From: Acholeplasmataceae bacterium UBA6190
Lineage (GTDB): Bacteria > Bacillota_I > Bacilli_A > Acholeplasmatales > Acholeplasmataceae
Direction of reading: 5' to 3'
DNA length: 10,346 bases
Assembly (NCBI GenBank): GCA_002422045.1
Contig: DITG01000011.1
Coordinates: 10,464 to 20,809, forward strand
In this document: positions 1 to 5,909 of the stretch, in pieces
Layout: each line of letters starts with the position of its first letter
Position numbering within the stretch: the first letter of the stretch is position 1
Notes under the pieces: generated by a model
The model's input: only the letters and a program-made list of their open reading frames with translations
The model's database searches: none
What the model was told of the DNA's origin: nothing
Position numbers and translations under genes: made by a program

Positions 1-47
1 AGTCCCATGATGCCGATGACAGATATGCCATCAAGAATGTCTTTCAC
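1..47 (-). CDS. N-terminal start of next operon gene (partial; possible aminomutase reactivase)
   Basis: A GTG codon at 47-45 opens a frame that runs off the left edge and reads roughly V/M-KDILDGISVIGIMG. It overlaps the end of kamA by 17 nt, like the other overlaps in this operon. The short beta-strand-like ISVIGIMG segment resembles the strand that precedes a P-loop. In known lysine-fermentation clusters the gene after kamA often encodes a MutS/MutL-like reactivating factor for lysine 5,6-aminomutase (KamB/KamC). Only 15 codons are visible, so the identity is a guess from position. An alternative start is the ATG overlapping the kamA stop (TGATG) in another frame. Confidence 0.35.
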   Translation of the reverse strand, partial: MKDILDGISVIGIMG

Positions 48-1305
48 GGTTCATCCGCTCTTTTCTCTTTAAAAATTCTGGTTCCATCGAGACACGATTA
101 CCTTCGAGTAATCCAGAAATACCATCGAGATGGTGTGCTTTGCAGTCCTCACACGTGCACTCCGAACGATAATTATCCGGTTCGCTATAGGTTGTAATCA
201 CACCTTCAAAGTTTCTTAATATCACTTTTCCAGGTGCTTGAGAAACGACATAATTCGGCATAACAGGAATTTTACCGCCTCCACCAGGTGCATCAACAAC
301 AAACGTAGGGACTGCAAATCCACTGATATGACCTCTGAGTCCTTCAATGATTTCGATGCCTTTGCTGATTGAAGTTCTGAAATGTTCGATGCCTTGTGAT
401 AAGTCACACTGATACAAGTAGTAGGGTCTGACACGGATAGCGATGAGTCCCTTGACGAGTTTTCTCATGATATGCACACAATCGTTGACACCCTTGAGTA
501 GAACACTTTGATTACCAACAGGAATGCCAGCATCCGCTAGTCTATCGATGGCAAGTTTACTTTCAATTGTGATTTCATCCGGATGATTGAAATGTGTGTT
601 CACCCAAATAGGATGATATTTTTTGAGCATGCTAACTAATTTTTCAGTCACACGCTGTGGCATCACGACAGGTGTTCTAGTACCGAATCGGATGACTTGG
701 ACATGATCGATTTCTCTTAATTTTTTCAAAATATATTCGATACGTTCATCAGAAGCCATGAATGCGTCACCGCCAGAAAGTAAAACATCATTGATTTCTT
801 CATGATGCTTGATGTAATCGATGGCTCTGTCAATCTGTTCAACTTTCAGCTCCGCATCTTTTTGTCCTGCAAATCTTCTACGTGTGCAGTGTCTGCAATA
901 GGTTGAACACATATCAGTAATTAGAAAAAGCACACGGTCCGGGTAACGATGTGTGAGTCCTGGAACAGGTGCATCATGATCTTCAGCAAGCGGATCCAAA
1001 AGATCATATTTCCCGTTGATGAGTTCAGAACCAAGCGGAATGGCTTGTTTTCGAATCGGGCATTCTGGATTATCCGGATCAATCAATGTCAAATAATACG
1101 GTGTGATGGCCATGCGCAAAGAACCGAGAACATGCTCGATGGTTTTTTCTTCTTCTTCAGTCAATGTCATGTATCGTTTCAATTGGACTGCGTTTTTGAT
1201 CCGATTGGATGTCTGCCATTTCCAATCGTTCCAGTCATCATCCCCAACATCCTTGAAATACCGTTTTCTCCGTTCAAGGTATGCGTGGTTGAATTCTGTT
1301 TTCAT
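31..1305 (-). CDS. kamA: L-lysine 2,3-aminomutase
   Basis: This radical-SAM, PLP-dependent enzyme converts L-lysine to L-beta-lysine (3,6-diaminohexanoate), the first step of lysine fermentation. The 424 residues are close to the 416 of the clostridial enzyme. Visible hallmarks are the [4Fe-4S] motif C133-x3-C137-x2-C140 (in CSTYCRHC), SGGD at 177-180, PLP lysine K345 in GGGGKIP, substrate-amine-binding acidic residues D301 and D338, and the zinc cysteines C276 and C383/C385/C388 (in CTCEDC). All these sites sit 8 residues beyond the Clostridium subterminale numbering, which supports true LAM activity rather than a YodO/EpmB-like relative. The start is set by AGGGAG 6 nt upstream of ATG. The gap to kdd is 10 nt. 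It is the last complete gene of the operon in this window and ends with TGA. Confidence 0.96.
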   Translation of the reverse strand: MKTEFNHAYLERRKRYFKDVGDDDWNDWKWQTSNRIKNAVQLKRYMTLTEEEEKTIEHVLGSLRMAITPYYLTLIDPDNPECPIRKQAIPLGSELINGKYDLLDPLAEDHDAPVPGLTHRYPDRVLFLITDMCSTYCRHCTRRRFAGQKDAELKVEQIDRAIDYIKHHEEINDVLLSGGDAFMASDERIEYILKKLREIDHVQVIRFGTRTPVVMPQRVTEKLVSMLKKYHPIWVNTHFNHPDEITIESKLAIDRLADAGIPVGNQSVLLKGVNDCVHIMRKLVKGLIAIRVRPYYLYQCDLSQGIEHFRTSISKGIEIIEGLRGHISGFAVPTFVVDAPGGGGKIPVMPNYVVSQAPGKVILRNFEGVITTYSEPDNYRSECTCEDCKAHHLDGISGLLEGNRVSMEPEFLKRKERMNRERHS

Positions 1306-1315
1306 ATGTTTCTCC

Positions 1316-2347
1316 CTAAGTGTATCGTCTCGTGAATAAGTCTAAAAGTACCTGATTCTCTCTGAAAATATCAAGTGTCAATGCCGCATGAGATACGGCA
1401 TATCCATTGCCAATCATCATATTGACATCTTTTCCAATGCCTTCCGCCCCCAGTGCTGCTTTGGTAAATGACGTAGCCATGGAAAAGAAATAGATCAGAC
1501 CATGGTCTTTCGTCGATACTATGGATGTCATTTCAGTATTTTGAACATTCACAACATTGATGGTCAGATCTGCCAATCTGCCTTGAGTCGCTTGTGCGAC
1601 CAGTTCATAAATCTTCATACTCTCTGTTGCATCACCAATCAAGATGACATCGCAAAATCCGAGTAAGGTCAGTTCTTCTTTTTGTTTCTGGTCATAAACA
1701 AGACCAATCACCTGGCCTGAAGGTTTGACCATCTTTTGTGCCATGTAAGAACAGAGCACGCCACTTTTGCCTGCAGCACCAATGATCAACACCGTATCCC
1801 CTAACTTGGCCAGTCGCTTTACCTGTGCAGGAGCCCCTGCAACATCCAGTGCAGACAGGACAAGCTTTTCATCCAGATCAGGAGGCAAAATGGAGTAAAG
1901 CCCTGAATCAAAGAGAATCGCTTGTCCTTGAATCCGCACCTGGTCGGTGTTCAAATCGATATCAATCACTTCAATGAGATGAAGTGGTGTCAGTGAAAGT
2001 GAAACCAGTGTGGCAATTCTATTACCTTTTTTAAGCATCTGATCATGAAACATCGATCCGACTTCAAGCACGGTTCCAATCAGCATACCTCCACTTTTGG
2101 TTACCGGATTTTGCATCTTGCCTTGTGCTTGGATAATACTTGTGATCATTTCTTTCATGAGTGTGATGTTATCTTGGCAAGCCGTTCTGATTTGATGAAA
2201 TGATGCTGAATCAATATTTAAGATATCAACATCAATGAGCACTTCATTGTCATAAATGATCGGTGTTGAGTCCAACTGAAAGGCAGCCTGCGGCAAAACG
2301 CCTTTGGGCTCGATGACGCGATGAGTTCCGTATTTGCATGGCATCAT
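1316..2347 (-). CDS. kdd: L-erythro-3,5-diaminohexanoate dehydrogenase
   Basis: Kdd performs NAD(P)-dependent oxidative deamination of L-erythro-3,5-diaminohexanoate to 5-amino-3-oxohexanoate and ammonia, the step after the two aminomutases. The 343-residue length fits the family. A Rossmann nucleotide-binding fingerprint is visible at about 186-197 (VLIIGAAGKSGV), following a GroES/quinone-reductase-like N-terminal half. The C-terminal half is typical of this medium-chain-like family (for example FFSMATSFTKAALGAEGIGKD at about 287-307, shortened here to its key residues S289, K296 and G305). The gene begins with ATGATG overlapping the kce stop by 4 nt (ATGA), a classic translational-coupling arrangement, and is followed 10 nt later by kamA. 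Either of the two tandem Met codons could be used. The assignment rests on operon position together with the fold motif. Confidence 0.93.
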   Translation of the reverse strand: MMPCKYGTHRVIEPKGVLPQAAFQLDSTPIIYDNEVLIDVDILNIDSASFHQIRTACQDNITLMKEMITSIIQAQGKMQNPVTKSGGMLIGTVLEVGSMFHDQMLKKGNRIATLVSLSLTPLHLIEVIDIDLNTDQVRIQGQAILFDSGLYSILPPDLDEKLVLSALDVAGAPAQVKRLAKLGDTVLIIGAAGKSGVLCSYMAQKMVKPSGQVIGLVYDQKQKEELTLLGFCDVILIGDATESMKIYELVAQATQGRLADLTINVVNVQNTEMTSIVSTKDHGLIYFFSMATSFTKAALGAEGIGKDVNMMIGNGYAVSHAALTLDIFRENQVLLDLFTRRYT

Positions 2348-3174
2348 GTCTTGTATCCCCCGATTCCTAAGATCTTTCTTGCCTCATCAGGTGTTGCGAT
2401 ATCCCTGCCTGATGCATGGGCCATTTGAACCGCTTTTCGAACCAAAGCTTCATTGCCTTCTGCATGTTTTCCTTTTTCAATATAGAGATTATCCTCAAGA
2501 CCCACTCTGACATGTCCACCGTGTCTGATGGATAATTCGGCCAGTGGAAACTCATATTTTCCAATGCCTGCGACACTGTAGGTCGCATCTTTTGGAATGC
2601 TGTCTTTAAGAAATAAAAAATCTCTTTCTTCTCCGGCCATGCCCCCATTGACGCCGAGTACAAAACTAAAGTGTAGCGGTGCATGAATCAGTCCTTTTTT
2701 GTGTAATCTCAACACTAAATCGATGTGACCTTTCTCAAAACATTCTAGTTCAGGAAAAATGTGTCTTTCTTTCATAACTTTTGCATAATGGATGATGTCA
2801 TTTTCAGTATTTACAAAGATCTGGTCTCCACCAAAATTGAGTGTTCCACAATCGAGTGTCGCCATCTCAATATCGAGTTTTAAAGGCAAGAGCCTTTCAT
2901 CTCTGGACATACCAATAGCTCCTCCTGTCGAAGGTTGAATGATGACATCTGGACATCTTTTGAGGATTGCGTCAATGATCTTTTTGTATCGATCCATGTC
3001 TTGGGTAGGTGTGCCATCATCATAACGTGCATGGACATGAATGATTGACGCACCGGCTTTATAGGCTCGATACGCTTCATCTGCCATCTCATCAATGGTA
3101 TACGGTACATAAGGGTTATCTTTTTTTGTGACTTCCGCACCAGTGATGGCACAGGTGATGATCAACTTATTCAT
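2344..3174 (-). CDS. kce: 3-keto-5-aminohexanoate cleavage enzyme (BKACE family)
   Basis: Kce condenses 5-amino-3-oxohexanoate with acetyl-CoA and splits it to acetoacetate and L-3-aminobutyryl-CoA. The 276 residues match the BKACE/DUF849 family. Key positions agree with the structurally studied Cloacimonas enzyme: zinc ligands H46 and H48 (HVHAR) and E227 (in GLEDN), plus E14, S82, T106, E143, R223 and D228. The gene overlaps the kal stop by 8 nt. No convincing Shine-Dalgarno is visible before its ATG (the preceding bases are ACGAAAAAACC), so translation probably depends on ribosomes finishing kal. The conserved acidic and basic pocket residues favour the lysine-pathway substrate, but BKACE enzymes vary in substrate, so the specificity is taken mainly from the neighbours. 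Confidence 0.95.
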   Translation of the reverse strand: MNKLIITCAITGAEVTKKDNPYVPYTIDEMADEAYRAYKAGASIIHVHARYDDGTPTQDMDRYKKIIDAILKRCPDVIIQPSTGGAIGMSRDERLLPLKLDIEMATLDCGTLNFGGDQIFVNTENDIIHYAKVMKERHIFPELECFEKGHIDLVLRLHKKGLIHAPLHFSFVLGVNGGMAGEERDFLFLKDSIPKDATYSVAGIGKYEFPLAELSIRHGGHVRVGLEDNLYIEKGKHAEGNEALVRKAVQMAHASGRDIATPDEARKILGIGGYKT

Positions 3175-3559
3175 GGTTTTTTCGTTGATGTTGCTTAATC
3201 ACGACACAAGTGCCGTAGGCTTCTGTCGTGAGTATCTTCTTCTCAAGAACATCAGCGGCTGAAGGTGATATTTCAGGTCTGGCTTCAATAACCTTGTAGC
3301 ATTTGAAGTGCATCTTTCTTGATGTGTTTCCAACGGTTGTGATTTCTCCAATCACTTCAATGAAATCTCCTGCGTGAAGAGGTGCGAAAAAATCGACCTT
3401 TTCATAAGCTCTCAATAACCCTTCATTGCCATCATGATGGATCAATAACTCGGTTGCAATATCACCGAAGAGTCCAAGCACACGCGCACCATCAACCAAA
3501 GATCCGCCATAATGCGCATCTTGCTGACTCAGTCTTAAACGATGAACCACTCTTTCCAT
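3167..3559 (-). CDS. kal: 3-aminobutyryl-CoA ammonia-lyase
   Basis: Kal removes ammonia from L-3-aminobutyryl-CoA to give crotonyl-CoA. It is a small hotdog-fold protein; the 130 residues match the known Kal enzymes of about 128. The N-terminal strand and central helix (about residues 13-40, with DAHYGGSLVDG and GDIATELL) and the following strands (about 63-98, GDFIEVIGEI) show the hotdog layout. Start choice is firm: GGAGGTG lies 4 nt upstream of ATG, and the gap to the preceding CoA-transferase gene is a single base. It overlaps kce by 8 nt. The fold alone would allow a thioesterase, but its place between CoA-transferase and kce makes the lyase call strong. Confidence 0.93.
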   Translation of the reverse strand: MERVVHRLRLSQQDAHYGGSLVDGARVLGLFGDIATELLIHHDGNEGLLRAYEKVDFFAPLHAGDFIEVIGEITTVGNTSRKMHFKCYKVIEARPEISPSAADVLEKKILTTEAYGTCVVIKQHQRKNHE

Positions 3560-3560
3560 C

Positions 3561-4211
3561 TTACACCTCCATGATTTTAACCTGATCGATGATCAGTTTT
3601 GCTTCAGTCTTCGTCATGATTTCTTCAATGCTGACATCAGGATGTCTTTCAATCAAATGAAGTCCATCAGATTTCACTTCAATCACAGCCATTTCTGTCA
3701 CAATCAGATGAACACGTCTGTATGCTGTCAAAGGCAGTGAGCAACGATGCTTGATTTTTGGTTCTCCTGACGACGTCAGGTGTGTTGTAGCGATGATGAC
3801 TTTCTTAGCTCCAGTCACTAGATCCATCGATCCTCCCATGCCTGGAACCAGTTTGCCTGGAACAATCCAAGAAGCGAGCGATCCTTCTTCGTCGACTTCA
3901 AGTGCACCAAGGACGGTGACATCGAGATGTCCACCTCTGATGATGACAAATGACAATTCGGAATCAAAGAGAACTGCATGTTTCAACAAGGTTGCAAACT
4001 GTCCGGATGGATTCGTTAAGTTACGGTCAATATGATTGGGATCAGCAAGTGGTCCTAGTCCGATGATGCCGTTTTCGCTTTGTAAGTAAATATCAATATC
4101 ACTAGGCACATAATTGGCAACCAGTGTCGGGATCCCAATCCCCAGATTGACCAGATTGCCATCTTTAAGTTCTTTTGCAATTCGTTTTGCAATGATGTGT
4201 TTACTGTCCAT
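3561..4211 (-). CDS. atoA: CoA-transferase subunit B (acetoacetate/butyrate type)
   Basis: This is the beta subunit of a class I 3-oxoacid CoA-transferase. In the lysine pathway the enzyme would pass CoA from butyryl-CoA to acetoacetate, releasing butyrate and regenerating acetoacetyl-CoA. Motifs include GIGIP at 24-28, the catalytic glutamate E46 in SENGIIGLGP, and GGSMDLVTGAKK in the middle of the protein. The 216-residue length is normal. GGAGGTG lies 7 nt upstream of the ATG, inside the end of the subunit A gene, which it overlaps by 11 nt. The acyl-donor specificity cannot be read from the sequence; butyrate/acetoacetate is inferred from the pathway, and acetate is an alternative partner. 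Confidence 0.92.
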   Translation of the reverse strand: MDSKHIIAKRIAKELKDGNLVNLGIGIPTLVANYVPSDIDIYLQSENGIIGLGPLADPNHIDRNLTNPSGQFATLLKHAVLFDSELSFVIIRGGHLDVTVLGALEVDEEGSLASWIVPGKLVPGMGGSMDLVTGAKKVIIATTHLTSSGEPKIKHRCSLPLTAYRRVHLIVTEMAVIEVKSDGLHLIERHPDVSIEEIMTKTEAKLIIDQVKIMEV

Positions 4212-4857
4212 CGTTCACACCTCCGACAACAAAATCAATGAAGATATGCGGTGTGATTATATATTCCGGATGGATGGATGAGACACGTTTTTCAACGAGT
4301 GCAATGACCGTATCTGCCGCGGTTGCCATGATGGGATTGAAGTTTCTGGCAGATCCAGAATACGTCAGACTTCCCAGTGGATCGGCATGATATGCGTTGA
4401 TGAGTGCGAAATCAGCACCGATGGGTTCAGCAAGAATGTAGGGTTTACCACTGACTTCAATGATTTGTTTACCCATTTCTGCTGGCGTATGGAGTCCTGT
4501 TGGCGTCAGAATCCCACCTAATCCGCTGCCTTTGGCTCGGATCTGATCAACAAAGGTGCCTTGAGGGATCAGTTCGACTTCAATCAGGCCATCATGCATC
4601 TGTTTTCCTGCATTGGGATTGGTTCCAATGTGTGTGACAATCAGTTTTTTGACTTGATGATTGATCAATAACTTACCAATACCTTGTTCCGGATATCCTG
4701 CATCGTTTGCGATGACAGTGAGATCTTTAACACCACTTTCGACCAGCCAGTCAATCAATCGTTCAGGTGTTCCGCACGTCAGGAACCCCCCGATCATGAT
4801 TCGGCTTCCGTCCTTGATCATGGTTTGAAATTGTGTTTTCGTGAGCTCTTTTTTCAT
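4201..4857 (-). CDS. atoD: CoA-transferase subunit A (acetoacetate/butyrate type)
   Basis: This is the alpha subunit that pairs with the downstream AtoA-like protein. Family signatures are IMIGGFLTCGTPERLI near residues 21-36, NDAG at about 51-54, the HIGTNP motif around residue 76, and SGLGGILTPTG in the middle. The length is 218 residues. The ATG at 4857 is the right start: the family begins a few residues before the GGF motif, and AAGGAAGG lies about 10 nt upstream. Unusually, the first 95 nt overlap the end of the hydratase-like gene, far more than the 1-11 nt overlaps elsewhere in the operon. Confidence 0.93.
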   Translation of the reverse strand: MKKELTKTQFQTMIKDGSRIMIGGFLTCGTPERLIDWLVESGVKDLTVIANDAGYPEQGIGKLLINHQVKKLIVTHIGTNPNAGKQMHDGLIEVELIPQGTFVDQIRAKGSGLGGILTPTGLHTPAEMGKQIIEVSGKPYILAEPIGADFALINAYHADPLGSLTYSGSARNFNPIMATAADTVIALVEKRVSSIHPEYIITPHIFIDFVVGGVNDGQ

Positions 4858-5269
4858 CTGTTGTTTCCTTCCTTGGCATCATGAGTGCTTCACCAGTAAG
4901 CATACATTCGCCTTCGTTGTTGAATATTTCCGTTGTAAAGATGACACGGTTCTTTTCCAGTATAATCTCCTTCACTGTAATTTTTACAGTGAGTTGCATT
5001 CCAGGATAGACAGGTTTTAGAAATTTGAGTGATTGACCACAATAAATGGTACCCTCACCAGGATATTCCATACCAAAGATCTTCGAGAACAGACATCCGA
5101 TGAACATGCCGTGCACAATGGGAGTTTTGAAGATTGTCTTGCTGCAATAATCTTCATCAAAATGTGCCAAATTCATGTCCCCTGTCAGTTCACCGAACTT
5201 TTTAATGTCGTCGCATGTGATGACTCTCTGATAACTTCTTGAGTCTCCAATCTGCATTTTTCTGATCAT
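4763..5269 (-). CDS. MaoC-like (R)-specific enoyl-CoA hydratase
   Basis: First gene of the operon. It is a single-hotdog MaoC/PhaJ-type protein, which would hydrate crotonyl-CoA to (R)-3-hydroxybutyryl-CoA or run the reverse. The catalytic pair is visible at the same numbers as in the Aeromonas enzyme, D31 and H36 (in GDMNLAHFDEDY), followed by the family's IVHG at 51-54. The core ends near residue 134 (GEALMMPRK), as expected for a protein of 135-140 residues. The remaining 30 or so residues are polar, unlike the family, and lie over the start of atoD. This could mark a one-base frameshift near 4857-4875. AGGGAG 5 nt upstream fixes the start. The enzyme is not a standard member of the lysine pathway; a role in moving crotonyl-CoA into 3-hydroxybutyrate, or as an accessory deaminase, is inference. 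Confidence 0.85.
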   Translation of the reverse strand: MIRKMQIGDSRSYQRVITCDDIKKFGELTGDMNLAHFDEDYCSKTIFKTPIVHGMFIGCLFSKIFGMEYPGEGTIYCGQSLKFLKPVYPGMQLTVKITVKEIILEKNRVIFTTEIFNNEGECMLTGEALMMPRKETTDEKRAHENTISNHDQGRKPNHDRGVPDVRNT

Positions 5270-5274
5270 TTTAG

Positions 5275-5280
5275 CTCCCT
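5275..5280 (-). promoter_or_regulatory. Ribosome binding site of the hydratase-like gene
   Basis: AGGGAG lies 5 nt before the ATG at 5269, directly after the terminator T-run. It fixes the first start codon of the lysine operon and lies outside the riboswitch helices, so control is expected at transcription rather than translation. Confidence 0.75.
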
Positions 5281-5286
5281 CGCTTT

Positions 5287-5316
5287 AAAATAAAAAGAAC
5301 TGTTTGCAAACAGCTC
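5287..5316 (-). terminator. Intrinsic terminator of the lysine riboswitch
   Basis: An 8-bp stem, GAGCUGUU / AACAGUUC with a UGCA loop (5316-5297, one G-U pair), is followed by UUUUUAUUUU. Its 5' arm contains CUGU (5313-5310), which is also the 3' strand of aptamer helix P1. The terminator and the lysine-bound aptamer therefore exclude one another. Confidence 0.88.
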
Positions 5317-5471
5317 TCCATTTGTTCAAAATGGCAATGAAGGAGGTGTATCCTCAATCATCAAGGCGGATGAAAGGACTTCATCAGGCTTTCGGCGGCT
5401 CACTCCTTCATGGGTCACAGGATGTCCTGTCCTATGGTGACACATTACTCAATAAACCGCGCCTCTGTATC
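5310..5471 (-). ncRNA. Lysine riboswitch (L-box) aptamer, predicted ON switch
   Basis: The minus-strand leader carries the conserved lysine aptamer core: AGAGGCGC, then GAGUA, then GAAGGAGUGAGCCGCCGAA, each matching the Bacillus lysC leader in order. Five helices can be drawn: P1 ACAG/CUGU, P2 with a GUCAC/GUGAC upper stem and an AGGA/UCCU tip, P3 GAUGAA/UUCAUC, P4 around UGAGG/CCUC with AUGA/UCAU, and P5 CCAUUU/AAAUGG. The P2 loop (AGGAC) and the P3 loop (GUCCU) are perfectly complementary, which is the expected kissing interaction. The sequence after P5 (GGAGAGCUGU) matches the consensus junction. P1 overlaps the terminator stem directly, so lysine binding should allow read-through into the lysine-degradation genes. 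Confidence 0.93.
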
Positions 5472-5483
5472 GTATCTAGTACT

Positions 5484-5513
5484 ATTATAATCGATGAATG
5501 TAAGCGCTGTCAA
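5484..5513 (-). promoter_or_regulatory. Promoter of the lysine-fermentation operon
   Basis: TTGACA (5513-5508) and TATAAT (5489-5484) are both perfect sigma-A consensus hexamers separated by 18 nt. Transcription would start near 5477, just before the first bases of the riboswitch, giving a leader of about 205 nt. Confidence 0.9.
5499..5512 (+). promoter_or_regulatory. cre box (CcpA operator) in the lysine promoter
   Basis: TGTAAGCGCTGTCA matches the catabolite-responsive-element consensus TGWAANCGNTNWCA at every defined position. It covers part of the -35 and most of the spacer of the operon promoter, a location that would block RNA polymerase. This predicts CcpA/HPr-Ser-P repression of lysine fermentation when a preferred sugar is present. 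The regulator gene is not in this window. Confidence 0.8.
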
Positions 5514-5533
5514 TCGTATTTGAAACAAAACAC

Positions 5534-5550
5534 TATCTTTGTAAAAGATA
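5534..5550. repeat. 17-bp inverted repeat between divergent promoters
   Basis: TATCTTT and AAAGATA form a perfect 7-bp inverted repeat around a 3-bp GTA centre. It lies about 20 bp upstream of the lysine promoter -35 and about 40 bp upstream of the divergent promoter -35. No T-run follows, so it looks more like a dimer-binding operator than a terminator. The regulator is unknown. Confidence 0.4.
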
Positions 5551-5588
5551 TGATTGACACATAGTAACCTTTGATTTTGGGTATGGAC

Positions 5589-5617
5589 TTGATTAAATGC
5601 TTGATTTGGAATATACT
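5589..5617 (+). promoter_or_regulatory. Promoter of the small membrane protein gene
   Basis: TTGATT (5589-5594) and TATACT (5612-5617) are spaced 17 nt apart, giving a start near 5624 and a very short leader that opens into the AAAGGAGG ribosome site at 5627-5634. Confidence 0.6.
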
Positions 5618-5640
5618 GAAACCAACAAAGGAGGTATATG

Positions 5641-5874
5641 ATGAAAGAATATGTGAGATTTATTGATGGCTTACCATGGATTCTTCGCTTAATACTTGCT
5701 CTTCCTGTATTTGATTGGATTGTTTATGGTGTCTATAGAATTGCCAAGGGCCTCAACAAGAAAGACAATGTTATGGTATTGGTCGGCATCCTTTGGTTTT
5801 TCATTGGATGGGTTGGGTTTGTTATTGACATATTCACATTGCTAGTCAATAAGAAAGTTACATTCTTTGCATAA
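5641..5874 (+). CDS. Small two-helix membrane protein, unknown function
   Basis: A protein of 77-78 residues with two hydrophobic stretches, about residues 14-34 (PWILRLILALPVFDWIVYGV) and 44-68 (VMVLVGILWFFIGWVGFVID). They are joined by a short basic loop with GLNKKDN, and the C-terminus is short and basic. Small proteins of this shape, with an aromatic IL-WFF-GW segment, are common in low-GC Gram-positives, but I do not recognise a named function. A perfect AAAGGAGG lies at 5627-5634. Two ATGs are adjacent; the second (5641) has the better 6-nt spacing and the first (5638) has only 3. It has its own promoter and terminator, so it is a single-gene unit divergent from the lysine operon. Confidence 0.72.
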   Translation: MKEYVRFIDGLPWILRLILALPVFDWIVYGVYRIAKGLNKKDNVMVLVGILWFFIGWVGFVIDIFTLLVNKKVTFFA

Positions 5875-5882
5875 TCAAAATG

Positions 5883-5909
5883 GCGATTCTCTCAAGAGTC
5901 GCTTTTTTT
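5883..5909 (+). terminator. Intrinsic terminator after the small membrane protein gene
   Basis: GCGATTCT / AGAGTCGC (8 bp, one G-T pair, CTCA loop) is followed by seven Ts. The stop codon of the convergent GNAT gene lies inside the loop. On the minus strand only a weak ATTTTG follows, so it probably works mainly for the plus-strand gene but may serve both. Confidence 0.85.

Noticed and set aside
949..1339. Two plus-strand open frames opposite kamA
   Set aside because: They lie wholly antisense to a strongly supported kamA, have no ribosome site or domain pattern, and read as low-complexity Phe/Ser-rich sequence.
3382..4035. Plus-strand open frames opposite kal and atoA
   Set aside because: Shadows of well-supported minus-strand genes, without ribosome sites or recognisable domains.
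5554..5559. TTGACA as a -35 for the small membrane protein gene
   Set aside because: No acceptable -10 hexamer occurs 16-18 nt downstream; TTGATT/TATACT at 5589-5617 has correct spacing and position.
5304..5564. 86-residue plus-strand open frame
   Set aside because: It is antisense to the lysine riboswitch and the operon promoter; the RNA structure explains the sequence and no coding features are visible.
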